Assembly (NCBI GenBank): GCA_039619475.1
Contig: CM077116.1
Span: forward strand, 7,426,501 to 7,490,500
Length of the DNA: 64,000 bases
Reading direction: 5' to 3'
DNA from: Icerya purchasi
Lineage: Eukaryota > Arthropoda > Insecta > Hemiptera > Monophlebidae
The notes under the pieces: generated by a model
The model's database searches: none
Told to the model about the DNA's origin: nothing
Seen by the model: the letters and a program-made list of their open reading frames with translations, nothing else
Program-made: the position numbers and the translations under genes
Part shown: piece after piece, positions 55,001-61,000 of the stretch
How positions within the stretch are numbered: position 1 is the stretch's first letter
Layout: each line of letters starts with the position of its first letter

Positions 55001-58000
55001 GTCGATAATTTGTCCATTTAACGGTTGTTGATTTTTCAATTTAGGCATTTTGCCAGAAATTTTAGCTAAGTGCGAATTAACGAATTTTGGTATGAAATTT
55101 TTTTTGCTTTAATTGCCTATTTACTTTTATTTTAGTCGAAGAGTGCACGTATAAAATTGAATACGCGTAAAATATGGTTATTTATTATAATTTACCCGAA
55201 ATAAGATGAAAACTGGCACGTTCTGGGGGAAAAAAGCGATGTAGTTATCAACTATGAATGAAAAAATAATACTAAATTTTACTTTATTAGGTTCCTACAA
55301 TTGGATCTCAAGAAGGCGCCTTTGAAAGCATACGTTTAAATTTCAGTGGTGACCAAGGACAAACTATTAGACAATTAATTTCGGCTAATCTGATTCATCG
55401 GGTTTCTATGTGCTGTTTATCATCGCCACAAGGAAAACGTCAACATCTCGGTGGGTATACTTAAGAGTTCAAAAAATCTCATTTGTATAAAATTCCGCTT
55501 TGTCATTTTATAATTCCGTCTTATTCGTTCCTTTGGAAAGATTTAAAACACCGTTTTTAACGTATGAAATAATACGAAGATGTATTAAATATGAAATAAA
55601 TTATAGTTAAAAAAAAAAAAAGAGGTTCCTGGGACAAACTTTATAGTTATATTATGATTATGTAGCTTGTCCTCAAAACCTGCGGTGAATTTTATGATTT
55701 TTTATGAGTTATAATTTATTTCTTTCATCAATATATTTCTACACAATGGTTGGTTATTTTATATTATTTTATTTTAAATCTCTCCTATTTTTTTTTTTGT
55801 TTTTTTTTTTTTTTGACGGAAACGTGTGCCTCGTGTCATCGATATAATAATTCTACCTGTTTCATTGAATTCATTAAAAACTTCACTAATCATTATGAGT
55901 ACACTAATATTTTTAAAATTAAATTGCAACGGTGTTATGCAAATTACCCCGTAAATAGAGTAGAACTTATTAAATATAATTAATGGTGAACAGCAGTTCA
56001 GTTAATGAATGGAATAACAAGAGGAGAATAACGAAAAGGCGGATCTATCCAATCTTGCATACAAAAAATATTCAATTACATTAAATAACTTTCGGAATCA
56101 TTAACACCAAAACATCAGATCATTATATGATTTGTTATCGAACCGAAAATTGCATCATTTTAAAAACTTTCTGACATAAATATCTCCAAGAAAAAAATAA
56201 TACAATAAAATAAACAAACATCTATAATCACATATACTAATTTTTAAAAATATATATGGATAATCGATATAAAGAATCTATATAGAAAATATCAGAATAT
56301 GCTTTATCAAGAAATAAAAAATTCCAAAAGTACTATAGAAGTCAAAAAGAAATAGCAGTGATAATAAAAAAGTAAGTGAAATAATGAAATAGTAAATAAA
56401 AATAAAAAAACATTTTTTTAATAACAACTTGGTGAATACTTTGCACACTGCACAGAACAATGTAGATATAAATACAACATCCATTTATTGAATACTAACT
56501 TCGAAAATAATCACTGTTATATTTTCTTTTCTACCAGCAAGTAAATTTAATATAAAAGCAGTAATCTACAAACTAAAAAAACACAAAAGACACTAAAAAC
56601 CAAGGGAAAAAGTATCCACGATAACGATTTTAAAGAGTATACATGAGGAACTATTAGCAAGAAACTAATTTGTAATGACCTTTATTGATTTAACTAAACA
56701 GTTCGATTTAGTAGACCTTAAATTATACTGATGGGCATAGTAAAAATCGCAAGCAGTAAAAGTAAAGAAAAAATTACACAATATGGAGTAAGAGAAGGAA
56801 TATATTGAACATTTTCATCTCTGTGCGTTTATTCGTTCTTTTTTTCCGACTTATTCTGATCCAAACGGATCACGTGGTATTAACACAGCGAGTGCTATAT
56901 CTAATACGCGATGGACTGAAGGTTAATCTAGAGTCTTTTGATTTTGTGACGGCAACGCGTTTCGGTAGTTTTACGAACGGACTTCTTCCGCTTGACAGAA
57001 TATAATTCTGCGCATGCACTAAATGCAATAATAATGTTTAGAATTATGTGTGGAATATAAATTTGGAGTGGAGCCAAAAAACAAAATTATTACAATAGTC
57101 AAAATACAGAAAATGTGTTTGACAATTATACTATTACATAATCTAAAAAATATACAAATATATGATTTAAGAATATTTGAAGTTATTCGATATTTTCACT
57201 GTAAGAATATTATGGTTTTTTGTAAACAGGTAGAAATTAAGAATAAATTGTAATTGTAATTTTTTATTATTTAAATAAACAATAATAAGGCTGTCGGGAA
57301 CTTACATCCTTACTCAGTGAGACATGATTTAAAAAAAAAAAAAAAGTAGTTTCTTGATGGCTTTCAAAATTTTATATCCATACTCCTGATTTCAGTAATA
57401 TAAAACACTGCTGAAGGTGCAAAAGTTTTCGTAAACTGATATCTTTAATTTTTAGATTTGAAATAGAATTTTGAGGGACAAAAGTAATTCTTTTGGGAAA
57501 TACCACCATACGCTATTACGCACGTCTGATGGTGACATGAAACTTCTATGTAAATTCAATAGACCAACAACTTTTTTCCAATACGCTCTCTTGTACGCTA
57601 CTTTAGATGAGGTACTCTTTTTGTTTGAAAATAACCAGAAGAAAGGTTTTCCATAATTTTTTTTTTTTTTTTTTTGATCACTATTTCAATTTCATTTTTA
57701 TTTGCTTTCCGTGCAAAAACGTCGACGTCAACCACAGTTTGATACGTCAAATTTTCTTAGTTTTTATTATATTTGAAATTGATACAAACGTCTTAAAAAA
57801 GGTATCAAATAAATAGTAGGACGTACTTGCTTTTTTATTTTTACAGACTTTTAAAGAAAAAACCAAGATATTTAAGAAGAAGAATTTTTAAAAACGTTTC
57901 TTATTTAAAAACTAATCAAAAAATCTAATGAAAAAAGTTTTAATGTTATGAAAAAGGTAAAGCCCTCTTTTTCTTGGTAATAAGTGATAAAAATGTTACA

Positions 58001-61000
58001 ATAAATGAACAGTATTAAGAAGAAGAAACAAAAAAAAGATATATATGATTCAAAAATTTTATCGGAGTTTAAAAATTTTGTCCTTACAAATATAAAAATT
58101 TGAATAAACGTTACAATAAGAGCAAATTTATTTATAAGATATATTTGGAGACATTGCATTTTAATGGATTCATTTGTTAAAATAGTTGCTGTATCTCATG
58201 AAAAAAATAAAGTTACCGTATACCAGTTGAATTCACTATTGAAACAAGTTGACTCGTCGAAGAAAAAGTTAACGTTGACTCGTTTGTCTTCGACTTCGAT
58301 TCCGTTTACAATATTATCGGTTACTGGAAATCCTTGTAACGAAGATTATCTCGCAGTATGTGGATTAAAAGTACGTCAAAAGCACGATGTATTTTATTTA
58401 TTATTACGATTCTTCGAAAGTAATGTCCGAAATATAGATTTATGGTTTATAACAAAATATTAAATCACGTACCTCTTTTTTTCCAATAATTCGGCTTAAA
58501 AGTGAATGTTTCGTTAGTGTCGAAAGAATTTTATATTAAAAAAGTGGAGCAATTTGTTAACTTAATAAAATGATTAAACTGTGGCATTGGAAATAAATGT
58601 ACCTAACGTAACTCTAGTATTTGTATCATTGAATGTAATGAATAAATGTTGTAATTTTATTATTAGTTTTCTGTTCTGAAAAAATAAATAAACATTGTAT
58701 ACTGAAATATTTTAAAGGGCTTTTTCACGGAATTAATATAATTTATAACTATTTTTGCAAATGCATTTTACAACAGGCAAGGAATTAAACCCTGCTCAAA
58801 CTTGGTCTAGTATACTGGTAGGATATGATTACTTTTTTCTTCTTATTTATATTTTTCTGTTCAAGTCTGACATTAAACGGAATAATTAACCGTATATACT
58901 TAAATAAAAATAATTCTAAAAAAGTAATTTTTTAGAAATATTTACCTTACTTTTAGGGACGTTACGTGAACAGTTGTGGATTATAAAATGTATCAAACAT
59001 CTGTGACTTAGATGATATGTATTACTTTTTATTTATATTATAGCGAACTTAATCAACCCAGTAAATCATTGTAGAATATTTTGATGTATTTTATAGGCGA
59101 CATATATATAAGTAGGCGAAAAATGAAAGTAACGTTAGTCACATTTAAGTTATTTCGAGAAAGCAAAGGGTTTGCATTTGGTATTTCTTTAAATCGACGT
59201 GCACAGTTACCGGCTTGAAATCAGCTGTGTGTGAGAGATTGCGAAAGGGGTAAAAGAAATGTACGCCAAAAACGACGTTATTTTTTTCAAAAATGGAGAT
59301 GAAAGGGGGTGACGTTTTGATTAGCACTATTATCAAATTTATACAATATTCGCTTCCGTTCAGTGATTTTAGCTTGGAACACGTATTGTTGGGGGAAAAA
59401 AGGGAAATTGTTCGGAAAATTTTAATGATGTAATATAAAAAAAATGTACAAACATGGTAATATCAGTATACGTTTTTTATTTTAACCGATACAATGATAC
59501 CATGACAAAAATAACAATTATTCCAATTCATCAATGAACTCTTTTTTTTCCACACACTCAAGCAGATTACCTACTTCCATTTCTAAACATGGTATATCGG
59601 AGGGATGAAGTAAGTTGAGCATATATTTTTTTCTTCTTCTTAGCAACAGGTAAACGGTTTGGATACAGAGCAGTGCTCAAATATTGACATTGTTTTTCTG
59701 TTTTCTCCTTTAAAAGTAATTTAGAGAAGGGACCTCCATCTCCTTAAACTGCATTTGTAGAAGATGGAGAATGAATTATCCTTTCAGTATTTGAATTTAT
59801 AACCAATTCACCGGTTCCTTGTTTTAATTTACTTTTCGAGAATAACGGTTTTTACCAATTCGTTTGTAGATAAAAAATCACTGCTATTTATCTGGTAAAT
59901 AATACATTTTTTCTGTTGTCGAAAAGTACCCATAACATTATACCAGTCATCCGGTAAGTAAATGGTTCGATTTTTAGCCGTGGTTTTAACAGATGCGAAA
60001 TCGGAATAGTTAGGTAAATACAAATGACCCAAAATGAAAAATTTGTGGTTAATGACCTCAATGAAATTTTTAGATGAAACAAATTTGAGCATAGACAAAG
60101 CTAATTTGAAATTTCTGTTTTTTCGTGGACGCCATTGGACTACTGATTTGATTATAACCGTAAGTGTTGTGTCTTTTAAAACCCATGTACTACGGCAATT
60201 ATCAAACAGGATTTGCTTCTCATATGATGATAACAAAGTTCGGCATTCTGTATGATACTTGCAGTGATGATCGAATAGTTTCGCTGGTACTGGTTTTTTC
60301 TTCATTGTAGGATAGTTTTTATCGGAATTGCGCTTCAGTTTTCGCATAACCTGCGACGAAGAATTGCGAGCTATTTTTCGCTATCGTGATGATAGTTCAG
60401 CTGCCTCCTTTTTGAAATTTTTCGAAGCCGAATTTAAATTACAGATCAATTTTATTTTAATATTTTTAATTTTAAGATTGTTTCATTTTCGTTCAAAACT
60501 TTTTTAAGGTTAACTTACCCGCAATACTGGTATCACTAAGAACGTATTTTCACTGCCTGACATTTTCTTACACAATAAAAAAGATGAAATTTTCACATTA
60601 AACCATCTCTTTCGTGTGATTCTCATGTACACTAGGATTGACTGTTTCAATTGATTATAGTGTGAATTGAGTGCGTAGTGCCAACACAACGCTAGACTCA
60701 ATATTCGGAGCAAGTGGGAGTATTTAAAAATGGTTTAAGTCTAACTTAACCATTGTCATTCTTACTAGAACCGCAAATACGTCAACGATCAAAACTTCAG
60801 GTGGCACTCTGTTGCGAACAAAGGCTTCATCTGACTGACAACTTCACCTTCTAAATGTCTCGTTTGGAGTATACCACACTCTAGATTGCCGATTTTTCAA
60901 AAAATTTGAATTACGTCACTTTCATTCTCACTTGCTCATATGTGCGTGCGTATGTATATATATATACATATATATATTGTAGATTTATGTATGTGGAATT

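Noticed and set aside
57471..57656. 61-codon open frame with acceptor-like tttttag and donor-like gatgaggtactc
   Set aside because: No counterpart in human UBR4 between RQHL and AVSHEK, which are adjacent there; exons 33 and 34 already join in phase. Left unexplained.
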